NCBI RefSeq assembly: GCF_001426375.1
Contig: NZ_LMEO01000045.1
Span: 1,236,452 to 1,300,451 of the forward strand
Reading direction: 5' to 3'
DNA from: Paenibacillus sp. Root444D2
Lineage (GTDB): Bacteria > Bacillota > Bacilli > Paenibacillales > NBRC-103111
DNA length: 64,000 nt
This document shows, in pieces, positions 15,567 through 24,589 of this stretch. The stretch's first letter is position 1; each line of letters opens with the position of its first letter. Under the pieces are notes generated by a model. The model saw only the letters and a list, made by a program, of their open reading frames with translations, was not told the DNA's origin and did no database searches. A program made the position numbers and the translations under genes.

Positions 15567-16715
15567 TTAGAAAAATTCAGGTTCACGTTCCTGATGCAGC
15601 TTTACGCTCATCACGAGGCCTAATGAAAGCATGTTAATCAGTAGAGAAGTTCCCCCATAACTGACGAATGGAAGAGTGATTCCCGTTAACGGCATGATAC
15701 CTATCATCATCCCAACATTTTCAAAAATTTGAAAGACGAACATGGAAACCACACCCACCACAATATAAGCTCCGCTAAGCTGACTACTCTGGATCGAGAT
15801 GAGGATCATGCGGTAAATGAGTAAAAAATAGATCAACAATAGAACCGCTGATCCGCGGAAACCGAATTCCTCACCAACGACGACGAAAATCGAATCGGAA
15901 TACGCGAATGGAATGAAATTACTATGAACAGAGGTGCCTTTTAGAAAACCTTCGCCTTCCAAACCTCCTGAACCGATCGCTCTTACCGCATTACGGACTT
16001 GATAATTATCATCAGCAGACACATCTTGCGGATAAAGGAACGTATCGATACGATCCATCCAGTGACTAAAACCATAAACCTTAAGCATATCAAACAAGGA
16101 TTGATGGAAATACTTATATAACGTCAAGAGCAAGAATCCAGCGCCTATGAGTACGACTGTGCTAAGTAAGACATGCGAGTATTTAATATTACCAATCCAA
16201 ATCATACCCAAAAGAATGATTACAAAAATGATCGCATTCCCTAGATCAGGTTGAATGAGTACCAAGATAAACGGGACCAGCACAGCCACACCGACTGGAA
16301 TAATATCATTCTTGATTTGCAGTAAATCACCTTTGCGCCTTGCCAACAGAGCAGTAACAGCCACGATTAGAATTAACTTCACTAACTCAGCTGGTTGGAA
16401 GGTCAAGCCTCCAGGGAGCTCAAACCAGCCACGCGCCCCATGAATTTTCGTGCCAAAAAAGTAGACCGTGATCAAAGAAAAGATGCCGATACCATAAAGA
16501 TAGGGAGCAATTCTGATTAGTACTCGATAATCAAATAAACTGCTTGCAACAAACGCTGCGAGACCAACGCCATATAAGACGAGTATTTTCGTGATACTAA
16601 CGTTAATTTTAGGATGATCGATAGATGCACTGTATACCAGCATCGTACTAATGACCATAAAAGCAATCAAAATGACAACAATAGGAATATCTATGTTTTT
16701 AAGTTTGGCAAGCAT
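15567..16715 (-). CDS. rodA: RodA/FtsW-family peptidoglycan glycosyltransferase
   Basis: 382 residues and about ten membrane helices. SEDS-family hallmarks include QPDLGNAIIF and the C-terminal GIMPLTGITLPFVSYGGTSL. SEDS proteins polymerise glycan strands with a class B penicillin-binding protein. Its place in the mreBCD-minCD block, 7 nt after minD, argues for the elongasome role (RodA) over FtsW or SpoVE, although SEDS paralogues cannot be separated on sequence alone here. Confidence 0.9.
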   Translation of the reverse strand: MLAKLKNIDIPIVVILIAFMVISTMLVYSASIDHPKINVSITKILVLYGVGLAAFVASSLFDYRVLIRIAPYLYGIGIFSLITVYFFGTKIHGARGWFELPGGLTFQPAELVKLILIVAVTALLARRKGDLLQIKNDIIPVGVAVLVPFILVLIQPDLGNAIIFVIILLGMIWIGNIKYSHVLLSTVVLIGAGFLLLTLYKYFHQSLFDMLKVYGFSHWMDRIDTFLYPQDVSADDNYQVRNAVRAIGSGGLEGEGFLKGTSVHSNFIPFAYSDSIFVVVGEEFGFRGSAVLLLIYFLLIYRMILISIQSSQLSGAYIVVGVVSMFVFQIFENVGMMIGIMPLTGITLPFVSYGGTSLLINMLSLGLVMSVKLHQEREPEFF

Positions 16716-16722
16716 TGGACGA

Positions 16723-17517
16723 TCAACCTATTCCGATAAACTTTTTCATACGTTTGACCCAGCCGCTTTTGTCCTCCAACTGCATAAGAGGCACCGTGTC
16801 GCCTAATATGCGACGAGCGATATTGCGGTAAGCAATAGCAGCGCGCGACGACGGATTCATCACGGTGGGTTCCCCTAAATTAGCTGCTTTGATCACATGC
16901 TCGTCATCTGGAACTATCCCTAACAAATCAATGGCGAGTACCGAGCATATTTCATCAATATCCAGCATCTCGCCTTTCTTCATCATCAATGGACGAATGC
17001 GGTTAATGACTAACTTAGGTGAGGAAATTTTCTCATTCTCCAGCAAACCGATAATGCGGTCAGCATCACGTACAGCCGCGTTTTCCGGTGTGGTAACAAC
17101 GATCGCTTTGTCTGCTCCGGCTACGGCATTTTTGAAGCCTTGTTCGATCCCAGCTGGACAGTCGATAATGACAAATTCAAAGTCTTTTTTGAGCTCCAAA
17201 ATAATATCTCTTACTTGCTCTGGCGATACGGCATGCTTATCCTTTGTTTGAGCAGCTGGCAAAAGATAAAGCTCATCAAAGCGCTTATCCTTAATTAATG
17301 CTTGCGGTAGACGGCAACGGCCTTCTGCAACATCCACAAGATCATAAATAATACGGTTTTCCAGACCCATGACCACATCCAGATTCCGCAGTCCAATGTC
17401 GGTATCTACCATGCAAACTTTTTTCCCTAAAAGCGCTAGTGCCGTTCCAAGATTCGCAGATGTCGTTGTTTTACCAACGCCACCTTTTCCTGAAGTGACG
17501 ACGATTGCCTCTCCCAT
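16723..17517 (-). CDS. minD: Septum site-determining ATPase MinD
   Basis: 264 residues. A deviant Walker A motif GKGGVGKTTTSANLG is followed by DTDIGLRNLD and Walker B FVIIDCPAG. A C-terminal amphipathic membrane-targeting helix reads GWVKRMKKFIGIG. It recruits MinC to the membrane and restricts FtsZ ring placement. MinE is not present in the window, so the B. subtilis-like static system is possible. Confidence 0.96.
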   Translation of the reverse strand: MGEAIVVTSGKGGVGKTTTSANLGTALALLGKKVCMVDTDIGLRNLDVVMGLENRIIYDLVDVAEGRCRLPQALIKDKRFDELYLLPAAQTKDKHAVSPEQVRDIILELKKDFEFVIIDCPAGIEQGFKNAVAGADKAIVVTTPENAAVRDADRIIGLLENEKISSPKLVINRIRPLMMKKGEMLDIDEICSVLAIDLLGIVPDDEHVIKAANLGEPTVMNPSSRAAIAYRNIARRILGDTVPLMQLEDKSGWVKRMKKFIGIG

Positions 17518-17561
17518 ATTTTCTCACCCCACACGCTATTTTCACATATACAACAATTATC

Positions 17562-18215
17562 TTACATTGATTCCGGCCAAATACGATGAAGCTGGTGCAG
17601 CTTGTCGATTTCCATTTTACCTTCTTTTACATAAGCAAATTCCATGAAAGCCTCGTCAATACCCCATTCATCCGGTGGACGGCTAATGATTCCGGCAATC
17701 CTAAGTTGTGTGGGACGCATATGAGAAGCAGCAATAATCGCTTTCTCATCGCCATCCACCCCCGCATGCGCCATGCCGCGAAGAGACCCCATTATATAAA
17801 TGTTCCCTGTAGAGGTAATCGTTCCGCCAGGATTAACATCGCCTAAATATAATAAATCACCCTCGTTGTGTAGGGTTTGTCCTGATCGAATCATTCCTTT
17901 GAGCGTTGTCATAGAAACCGCAGACTCCTCCGCAGGTTCCTCTTTAGGCGACTCACTTTCGATCGATTGGATAAGCAGGTTGCCTTTTTGCCTGATGACG
18001 GACCGAATTTCTTCCTTCTGTTCTTCGGTCGCTTCTCGGCTGCCTAATTTAACGTGCACATGAATAATCGGCCCAGTCAATATTTGTTGATGCGTTTTCT
18101 CAAGCTTATGCTGCAGTTCTTGCAGCAAGATTTGCCATTCGCATGCGTCGTTAAGCAAAAAAACAAGGCCATCCTTGACCCCTTTTATCATCACATGGTG
18201 CTTTGTTACAGACAT
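17562..18215 (-). CDS. minC: Septum site-determining protein MinC
   Basis: 217 residues from the ATG at 18215, chosen because MSVTKHHVMIKGVKDGLVFLL aligns with the start of known MinC; an upstream in-frame ATG at 18245 adds ten residues. The N-terminal FtsZ-inhibiting domain covers about 1-100. The C-terminal right-handed beta-helix (from about 115) includes GDLLYLGDVNPGGTITSTGN and the MinD-contact motif RIAGII. It lies 44 nt upstream of minD. Confidence 0.94.
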   Translation of the reverse strand: MSVTKHHVMIKGVKDGLVFLLNDACEWQILLQELQHKLEKTHQQILTGPIIHVHVKLGSREATEEQKEEIRSVIRQKGNLLIQSIESESPKEEPAEESAVSMTTLKGMIRSGQTLHNEGDLLYLGDVNPGGTITSTGNIYIMGSLRGMAHAGVDGDEKAIIAASHMRPTQLRIAGIISRPPDEWGIDEAFMEFAYVKEGKMEIDKLHQLHRIWPESM

Positions 18216-18287
18216 AATTGCGCTACGACCTCCCAACCTATACATTTCGGTTCATGTCCTTAATTCTCCTGCCTAGAGCCTGGAAAA

Positions 18288-18815
18288 TTAATCTTCGTTT
18301 CCGGACGGCACAATCCGCTTTCCTTCAAGCAGCTTGCGGATGGGAACGTAGCAAATCAAGGCGATTAGCAGATTAAATAGAACACTCGGAAGCATGTAAT
18401 GGGTGAGAGCAAATTTCAAATCAATATCAATGAGCTTGAACAACCGATTGATACCAAAATTAATAAACTCAAACAACAGCAAACCAACGCCTGTTATGAG
18501 TAAGTTATAAAAAATCAAATTAGGCTGCCTTCGCTGCGCAAGTCCGGCCAAATAGCCAGTTAGCCCCATGCCGAAGGAATATACGCCTAGCATCGATCCA
18601 TAATAGTTAAAGTCGTGTAATAGTCCGAACAAAAGTCCATAAATTAATGCGGTATGACGATGATGAAAAAGTCCGATAAACAAAATGAATACAAGTGTTA
18701 AATGGGGTGTAACATTAACGCTAGATTGCCAGGATGAAGGGATTAGCCAAACAAGCAAGGTTCCTTGCAGGATAAACAAACCGAGTAGAATGAGCCACAA
18801 CAAATGTCTAATCAC
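18288..18815 (-). CDS. mreD: Rod shape-determining protein MreD
   Basis: 175 residues and about five membrane helices. It starts MIRHLLWLILLGLFILQGTL and is the third member of mreBCD, 13 nt after mreC. MreD is a small integral membrane component of the elongation complex; its sequence is weakly conserved, so hydropathy and position carry the call. Confidence 0.92.
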   Translation of the reverse strand: MIRHLLWLILLGLFILQGTLLVWLIPSSWQSSVNVTPHLTLVFILFIGLFHHRHTALIYGLLFGLLHDFNYYGSMLGVYSFGMGLTGYLAGLAQRRQPNLIFYNLLITGVGLLLFEFINFGINRLFKLIDIDLKFALTHYMLPSVLFNLLIALICYVPIRKLLEGKRIVPSGNED

Positions 18816-18828
18816 TTAATGGCTCACC

Positions 18829-19689
18829 TCATTTCACTTCCGGGACTTCGACAACAAACACTTCGCGAATATGGTTGAACGAAGCTTTGGGCTTCACCAT
18901 AACCTTGTAGGTAATGCCGAATTCCCCTGGACCGATGGAAGAGATTGTCCCTACCTCAATGCCCTTAGGAAATACTTGCCCTAAACCTGATGTAATGATG
19001 GTATCCCCGATTTTCATATCGTCCGCATGTTCGACCTTGTTCATCACAAGCTCACCAGTGTTAGCGTAAGACTCAATCATCCCGAAGGGTTGACTCTCAT
19101 TTCCCTTAACTGTAACCGCAATTGCCTTAGAATTATTATCGGTATCATTGATTTCATTGAGTAGCTGAACATTAGAGTGGAAACCAAACACCTTGCTCAC
19201 CCTGCCGACCAACCCATCTACGGTCATGACGGCCATATTCTCTTTAATGCCATCTTTATCGCCTAGATTAATCGTGACCGTTTTGTTGTAAGGATCTGGA
19301 TCAATCGTTACGACCTCAGCAATGCGATACGTATACACGTTAGCCTGACGCTGTCTTTCTGTGAAGCCAAGAGCTTCCATTAACCGCTTGTTTTGTGATT
19401 CTAGCTCATTCAAACGCTGTGTATCTCGTGCATACTGCGTAAGAGTCAGTTTCAGCGTCTTATTTTCCTCGTAGATAACTCTTAACTGACGGATGTCTTC
19501 AAAGAAACCCGCTACCTGCGCAGCGGGCTTGTAGAAGAGTCCTTGCGTCCATGATACCGAGTCTTTAACAAATTTCTCCGGCCACGTCATGGGTGCCCGG
19601 TTCCCGAGTGTCAGTCCCATCAATATAAAGAAGCAGACTAGACCGAACATCAGAAAAATCAACCTCTTGTTGCCCATAAATTTAAACAA
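18829..19689 (-). CDS. mreC: Rod shape-determining protein MreC
   Basis: 286 residues. An N-terminal membrane helix (about 8-27) is followed by a coiled coil (about 65-105) and a beta-rich extracellular part with GDKDGIKENMAVMTVDGLVG and GDTIITSGLGQVFPKGIEVG. It links cytoplasmic MreB to wall synthases outside the membrane. It starts 21 nt after mreB. Confidence 0.96.
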   Translation of the reverse strand: MFKFMGNKRLIFLMFGLVCFFILMGLTLGNRAPMTWPEKFVKDSVSWTQGLFYKPAAQVAGFFEDIRQLRVIYEENKTLKLTLTQYARDTQRLNELESQNKRLMEALGFTERQRQANVYTYRIAEVVTIDPDPYNKTVTINLGDKDGIKENMAVMTVDGLVGRVSKVFGFHSNVQLLNEINDTDNNSKAIAVTVKGNESQPFGMIESYANTGELVMNKVEHADDMKIGDTIITSGLGQVFPKGIEVGTISSIGPGEFGITYKVMVKPKASFNHIREVFVVEVPEVK

Positions 19690-19710
19690 ATTAGCACCTT
19701 CTAACGAATA

Positions 19711-20745
19711 TTAACGCTTATATCTCGAACTGGATCCTGATCTGTTCTTGAACAAATGGATATTTTCCAAAGCGCGCCCCGTTCCAATCGCCACACAATC
19801 TAGCGGATTCTCAGCGACGAGTACTGGCATTCCGGTTTCTCTGGCAAGCAGACGGTCAAGATTACGAAGTAAGCCGCCGCCGCCGGTCAGTACAATTCCC
19901 CGATCCATGATATCTGCTGATAATTCAGGCGGACACTTCTCGAGAGTAACCTTCACAGCTTCAACGATCGCATTCACCGTGTCCGTCAACGATTCCGTAA
20001 TTTCATCGGAAGAAACGCTTAACGTTTTCGGTAATCCGGAAACTAGGTCACGTCCTCTTATTTCGAGTGACTCAGGCTTGTCCATAGGAAGTGCCGACCC
20101 GATTTCCAGCTTAAGCGTCTCGGATGTACGTTCACCGATCATCAAATTATACGTACGTTTAATGTATTGAGTGATGGCTTCGTCCATTTCATCGCCTGCA
20201 ATTCGGATGGAACGGCTCGTTACAATCCCTCCAAGTGAGATGACTGCAACCTCCGTTGTTCCCCCTCCAATGTCAACAACCATGCTACCAGTTGGTTCCC
20301 AGACGGGAAGATCAGCACCGATCGCTGCTGCGAAAGGTTCTTCAATCGTGTAAGCTTCGCGTGCTCCAGCCTGCTTCGTCGCATCTTCAACAGCACGCTT
20401 CTCGACAGCTGTGATGCCTGAAGGCACACAAACCATCACATTCGGGTGACGCGGGAACAACCAACGCTGCTTCTGTGCTTGTCTTAAGAAGTAGCGAATC
20501 ATCGTCGCGGTCGTCTCAAAATCAGCAATAACCCCATCCTTCATTGGACGAATTGCACGAATGTTGCCTGGTGTACGGCCGATCATTTTTTTAGCGGCAT
20601 CTCCGACAGCCTCGATTGTTTTTGTATCAGTACGTAGAGCAACCACGGACGGCTCCCTAACGACAATTCCTCTGCCTTTTACATATACCAATGTATTCGC
20701 TGTACCTAAATCAATTCCTAAATCTTTCGTAAAACCACCGAACAT
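19711..20745 (-). CDS. mreB: Rod shape-determining protein MreB
   Basis: 344 residues with the actin-type phosphate loops DLGIDLGTANTLVYVKG and MVVDIGGGTTEVAVISLGG, and adenosine motif GIVLTGGGGLLRNLD. It forms membrane-associated filaments that orient wall synthesis. RBS AAAGGAG is well placed. It is the first gene of mreBCD-minCD-rodA, 36 nt downstream of radC. Confidence 0.98.
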   Translation of the reverse strand: MFGGFTKDLGIDLGTANTLVYVKGRGIVVREPSVVALRTDTKTIEAVGDAAKKMIGRTPGNIRAIRPMKDGVIADFETTATMIRYFLRQAQKQRWLFPRHPNVMVCVPSGITAVEKRAVEDATKQAGAREAYTIEEPFAAAIGADLPVWEPTGSMVVDIGGGTTEVAVISLGGIVTSRSIRIAGDEMDEAITQYIKRTYNLMIGERTSETLKLEIGSALPMDKPESLEIRGRDLVSGLPKTLSVSSDEITESLTDTVNAIVEAVKVTLEKCPPELSADIMDRGIVLTGGGGLLRNLDRLLARETGMPVLVAENPLDCVAIGTGRALENIHLFKNRSGSSSRYKR

Positions 20746-20781
20746 GGTAGTTGCTCCTTTCCTATTGCGTTATCTATTATA

Positions 20782-21471
20782 TTACATAAAGCCTTGTTCC
20801 TTCAAACTTATGAATCTCTGATCACCAATGATAACATGATCAAGCACTTCAATACCAATTATTGTTCCTGCCTCCATAAGACGATGCGTGAGCTGAATAT
20901 CCTCCGGACTTGGAGTTGGATCACCGCTAGGATGATTGTGTACACAGATGATTGAAGCACTGCTGCGCTTAATTGCCGCGCGAAAAACTTCCCGAGGATG
21001 AACAATGGACGCGTTCAGGCTGCCCATCGATAATGTTTCCTGCGCAAGCAAGTGGTTCTTGGTATTGAGAAACAGGCAAACGAAATGTTCTTTCTGCAAA
21101 TAGCGAAGATCTTCACTCACTAAATCTGCAATATCCTTGGGGGAACGAATCGTAACTCGCTCCGCAAATGTACTCTTGGCTAATCTGCGTCCGAGCTCAA
21201 TTCCGGCTTGAATTTGCAGCGCCTTCGCATCGCCGATTCCCTTAATTTGGGTTAGCTGGTCTTTACTCATGTCAACAAGGCTGCGCAGCCCGCCGCTTTC
21301 ACTTAATATACGACCTGCTAGACGCAGCGCTGATTCCGAAACTGTCCCTGTTCGAAGTAAAATGGCCAGGAGTTCTGCATGACTTAATGCACCTGCTCCG
21401 TATTGGAGCATGCGCTCTCTAGGTCTTTCCTCCTGTGGTACTTCTCGTAACATCAAACTTGTGACTTCCAT
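20782..21471 (-). CDS. radC: RadC/YsxA family JAB-domain protein
   Basis: 229 residues. A helix-hairpin-helix segment (MSKDQLTQIKGIGDAKALQI) is followed by an MPN/JAB domain with the metal motif VHNHPSGDPTPSPEDIQLT. The old claim of a DNA repair role was withdrawn; the true function is unknown. Its placement before mreB is the same in B. subtilis. Confidence 0.94.
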   Translation of the reverse strand: MEVTSLMLREVPQEERPRERMLQYGAGALSHAELLAILLRTGTVSESALRLAGRILSESGGLRSLVDMSKDQLTQIKGIGDAKALQIQAGIELGRRLAKSTFAERVTIRSPKDIADLVSEDLRYLQKEHFVCLFLNTKNHLLAQETLSMGSLNASIVHPREVFRAAIKRSSASIICVHNHPSGDPTPSPEDIQLTHRLMEAGTIIGIEVLDHVIIGDQRFISLKEQGFM

Positions 21472-21549
21472 GAATTCCCCTCTTTCATTATGTAGGTTGT
21501 GTTACTTAAACGCATCCCATTCATACGGATAAGTGCTCATAAAAACAAA

Positions 21550-21583
21550 ATAAAGCCCGCGGATTTATAAGATCCGAGGGCTT
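21550..21583 (-). terminator. Terminator after the Rrf2 gene
   Basis: On the minus strand AGCCCTCGGAT / ATCCGCGGGCT is followed by TTATTTTG. It abuts the stop codon at 21584. Confidence 0.85.
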
Positions 21584-22033
21584 CTAGGACAATTGCTCTT
21601 TATTCGATTGTGGGCATTCGAACGCTCTGATTTGTTCCAGCATACTGCCGATGGTATGTCCATCAAAGTATATTTCCATTTGCTTTTCTGCGTCAATGAA
21701 AACTTTCCCCATCAATAGATCCATTTTGGATGAAATGACGCAGGTCTTATTCTCATCACCAGAGCACCAGCTCGGTTTCAAGGAACCTTGACAAGTTAAT
21801 CGGTAAATTTCGCCGAGTGTTACCTCGTTCGGGTTGCAGCTAAGTATGAATCCGCCACCGATTCCTTCTTTGGTCGAAACGTAACCTGCTTTTCGTAGAA
21901 AGCCCATAACTTTACGTATACGAGCAGAATGGGTAGATACATTCACAGCAATTTCTTCGCTGGTTGCCATATGATCCGGTAAATGAGCCAGAAATACGAG
22001 ACTGTGGACGGCTATTGTAAATTCGCTGTTCAT
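21584..22033 (-). CDS. Rrf2-family regulator with three cysteines
   Basis: 149 residues. A winged HTH occupies about 1-65 (EIAVNVSTHSARIRKVMGFL then KEGIGGGFILS). C81, C90 and C98 give a C-x8-C-x7-C cluster in the region where NsrR and IscR bind an iron-sulfur cluster. It may therefore sense NO, redox state or Fe-S supply, but the target genes are not evident and some Rrf2 proteins lack a cofactor. It is monocistronic, and its own promoter overlaps a perfect palindrome, which suggests autoregulation. Confidence 0.85.
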   Translation of the reverse strand: MNSEFTIAVHSLVFLAHLPDHMATSEEIAVNVSTHSARIRKVMGFLRKAGYVSTKEGIGGGFILSCNPNEVTLGEIYRLTCQGSLKPSWCSGDENKTCVISSKMDLLMGKVFIDAEKQMEIYFDGHTIGSMLEQIRAFECPQSNKEQLS

Positions 22034-22078
22034 GGCAAATACCTCCCTGAAGAATGCGAAGTCATGTCGCTTACTGTC

Positions 22079-22107
22079 ATTGTAACCGTTACAGATTACA
22101 CAGTCAA
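22079..22107 (-). promoter_or_regulatory. Promoter and operator of the Rrf2 gene
   Basis: On the minus strand TTGACT and TACAAT are 17 nt apart. The perfect 13-bp palindrome TGTAACGGTTACA (22081-22093) overlaps the spacer and most of the -10 box, where a bound repressor would block RNA polymerase. Confidence 0.75.
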
Positions 22108-22153
22108 TGTATGCGTCCTATATTGGACATATATTCCAGCCTAGATCGGATGA

Positions 22154-22765
22154 TTATAGAACTTGAATCTCAAAGCTTAGCAGTAAGTCACTGAGCAGAG
22201 AAAGCGGCAATCCAACAACGGTAAAGTGATCACCTTCAATAGATTCCACGATCGTTGCCCCGATCCCTTGAATCGCATAAGAACCAGCTTTATCCTTAGG
22301 TTCTCCTGTGGCAATATAACGTAGAATTTGTGCGTCCGACATAGACTTCATCTTCACATGAGTCACACGATGAGAGACTACCTGCTTACCTGTAGCCGCG
22401 TCCACACAAGCAACTCCGCTGTAAACCTGATGTGTGCTGCCTTGCAGTGCTTTAAGCATCCGGAAAGAATCCTGTTCATCCACCGGTTTACCTAAAACTT
22501 CATCATGATAGACAACAACAGTGTCAGAACCGATGATGATTCCTTCTTTTTCACTGGCTTCAAGCATTTCCAAAACAGTCTCAGCTTTACGCAAAGAGAG
22601 CACTTCTACGAGCTCAGCAGGCGATATTTTTTCTTCGACGGTCTCATCTGCGTCACTCACTCGAATGATATAGGGTAAACCAAGTGATTGAATAAGTTCC
22701 TGCCTCCGCGGCGAAGACGAAGCAAGAATAAGTCTTTGTTTAGGGGAATGACTCAAAAGAAACAA
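22154..22765 (-). CDS. maf: Maf-type nucleotide pyrophosphatase
   Basis: 203 residues. Signature segments are LILASSSPRRQELIQSLGL at the N-terminus, then GIIIGSDTVVV and GEPKDKAGSYAIQG. Maf proteins hydrolyse dTTP/UTP or modified nucleotides and, in B. subtilis, can halt septation when overexpressed. The position close to radC and mreB is conserved. Confidence 0.95.
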   Translation of the reverse strand: MFLLSHSPKQRLILASSSPRRQELIQSLGLPYIIRVSDADETVEEKISPAELVEVLSLRKAETVLEMLEASEKEGIIIGSDTVVVYHDEVLGKPVDEQDSFRMLKALQGSTHQVYSGVACVDAATGKQVVSHRVTHVKMKSMSDAQILRYIATGEPKDKAGSYAIQGIGATIVESIEGDHFTVVGLPLSLLSDLLLSFEIQVL

Positions 22766-22813
22766 CTCCTAGCTGATTGTAATATTTAATATGGCCTTCC
22801 AAATACAATCCAG

Positions 22814-23056
22814 TTACACCTTACGATACAGGAGGTAAGCCCCCACTAGTCCAAGAATACTGCACAGGTTTAGTTTCACCAAAAGATGGAACTCATATTT
22901 CACGACTTGTAAATCGGCTTTAGGCTCCCATGATATTTGCGCCGATTTGGTCAAAAATGCGAGAGCAGGCACTGCAGCCAGCAGCTGGCCTATGATAATC
23001 CCGGTAATTAAACCGACGATTAAAAATACGATCAATGTGAAGGTACCTTTTTTCAT
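22814..23056 (-). CDS. DUF4321 small membrane protein
   Basis: 80 residues from the ATG at 23056; AGAGG lies about 9 nt upstream, whereas an ATG three codons earlier touches the box. Two membrane helices (about 6-30 and 56-77) flank a short loop with a Trp-Glu-Pro segment. DUF4321 proteins next to maf are common in Paenibacillus-like genomes; their function is unknown. Confidence 0.82.
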   Translation of the reverse strand: MKKGTFTLIVFLIVGLITGIIIGQLLAAVPALAFLTKSAQISWEPKADLQVVKYEFHLLVKLNLCSILGLVGAYLLYRKV

Positions 23057-23124
23057 TCCTGTCATCCTCTCTTTATGTACAAGCCCTATTATACGGGTAG
23101 ACTCTTCTTTTTTCCAAGTAAAAA

Positions 23125-23172
23125 TAGGATAGGGTGGTGATTCTTACCAGCTTACAATGTAAGCCTATCCTA
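23125..23172 (+). promoter_or_regulatory. Leader hairpin of the SLH amidase gene
   Basis: TAGGATAGG (23125-23133) pairs perfectly with CCTATCCTA (23164-23172) and encloses a smaller CTTAC-AAT-GTAAG hairpin. It lies 30-78 nt upstream of the start codon. The role is unknown; it could stabilise the message or be an operator. Confidence 0.45.
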
Positions 23173-23202
23173 GTAAGATAGTTAGCGGAGGTATTTCAAC
23201 TT

Positions 23203-24450
23203 ATGACTCTACTTAAAAGACTTATCCTTTTATCCTTATTACTTACATTTGCATTTCCTTATCAAGCATTCGCGTACAAAGTTGTTCTCGATGCCGGACA
23301 TGGCGGAAGTGATCCTGGAGCAACTGGTGTAAACGGTCTTCGTGAAAAAGATGTTAATTGGGACATCACCCAGAAGGTACGGGACGAGCTAATCGCAAAA
23401 GGTTACGAAGTTGTCTTAACAAGAACAGATGACTCCTATTGGTCACTCGCACAGCGCGTCGAATTTACAAATACTTTGCAAGCGGATTTATTCGTATCTA
23501 TTCACGCCAATGCGCATCCGGACGGCAAAACGAAAGGAACCATGGTTCTTTACTACGACAATGATTATCCACAAGAGGATTATCCAGCAAGTGAAGCAAT
23601 GAAACAATTAACTCCGTACAGCAAAGACCTCGCACAGCGTGTTTTGGATTCACTCGTCGCTGCTGCCGGAACCAAAAACCTAGGTCTTGTTCCAAGTGCT
23701 GTTTATGTAGCCAGAATGGGAACCATTCCGAGTATTCTCGTAGAAACCGCCTTTCTCAGCCAAACAAGCGACGCAGCTTTGCTAGCAAGTGACTCCGTTC
23801 GGTCTAAAATGGCTGCAGGTATTGCGGATGGTATCGCTGCTTACACGCCGCCCTTGTTCACAGATTCACTTGGTCATTGGGCCAGAGAAGCGATTTTGCG
23901 GATGAAAAATAAAGGGATCATTGAAGGCATTGCTAATCGTTATGAACCGGAACGTGCTTTAACAAGAGCAGAATTTCTCACATTAATGGATCGGGTGTTT
24001 ACGTTCAGCAAGTTGAAAGCTGTCTGCGAGCCGGGCAAAACCGTGACATCTATCGTTTATGGCTGCCAAGCGGCCGCTGAGCAAAGTTACAAAGACTTGC
24101 CGTCTTCTCATTGGGCAAGCCCTGTATTTGCCAAAGCCAAAAACTTAAACCTCCTGCAGGGCTACTCCGACGGAACGATCCGACCCGATCAATCGATTAC
24201 GAGAGGTGAAGTCGCTTTTCTCTTCGATCGTCTTTTACAAATGTCGTCTTCCACAACGAATAACCCTTCTGTTGCAGCAGCATCTGCATCTTTCAACGAT
24301 GTACCTGAGACACTATGGAGTGCTAAAGCCATTTATGCGTTAAGAAATATGGGCATCATTGATGGTATCACGGATACCGCGTTTAAACCTAGTCAAACCA
24401 TTACCCGCGCAGAGATTGCTGCCATGCTCAATCGCTACTACCAAGGATAA
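23203..24450 (+). CDS. N-acetylmuramoyl-L-alanine amidase with SLH domains
   Basis: 415 residues. Signal peptide (about 1-24, cleaved near AFA-YK). The Amidase_3 domain (about 25-210) has its zinc set visible: His in LDAGHGGSDPGA, Glu in GLREKDVN, His in FVSIHANAH, and catalytic Glu in ILVETAFLS. Three S-layer homology domains follow at about 222-270, 292-346 and 364-413 (FTDSLGHWAREAI; YKDLPSSHWASPV; FNDVPETLWSAKA). SLH domains bind pyruvylated secondary wall polymer, so the enzyme should be held on the cell surface. It stands alone between DUF4321 and the SPOR gene. Confidence 0.94.
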   Translation: MTLLKRLILLSLLLTFAFPYQAFAYKVVLDAGHGGSDPGATGVNGLREKDVNWDITQKVRDELIAKGYEVVLTRTDDSYWSLAQRVEFTNTLQADLFVSIHANAHPDGKTKGTMVLYYDNDYPQEDYPASEAMKQLTPYSKDLAQRVLDSLVAAAGTKNLGLVPSAVYVARMGTIPSILVETAFLSQTSDAALLASDSVRSKMAAGIADGIAAYTPPLFTDSLGHWAREAILRMKNKGIIEGIANRYEPERALTRAEFLTLMDRVFTFSKLKAVCEPGKTVTSIVYGCQAAAEQSYKDLPSSHWASPVFAKAKNLNLLQGYSDGTIRPDQSITRGEVAFLFDRLLQMSSSTTNNPSVAAASASFNDVPETLWSAKAIYALRNMGIIDGITDTAFKPSQTITRAEIAAMLNRYYQG

Positions 24451-24537
24451 ACGACTCCGTCGTCCTTCAGGGACGAGCGCGTTTGTCAAGATAGATGCGA
24501 AGCAAAAGTATAAAACTTATACTTTCTTATCTACAAA

Positions 24538-24588
24538 TAAAAAGCAGTGTGTCCAAACTCCTGAGAGTTTTGGGCGCACTGCTTTTTC
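24538..24588. terminator. Bidirectional terminator, amidase / SPOR genes
   Basis: AAAAAGCAGTG and CACTGCTTTTT enclose CCAAAACTC-type pairs and a short loop. It separates two convergent genes. A second inverted repeat, AAAGTATAA-AAC-TTATACTTT, lies just before it at 24505-24525. Confidence 0.88.
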
Positions 24589-24589
24589 G

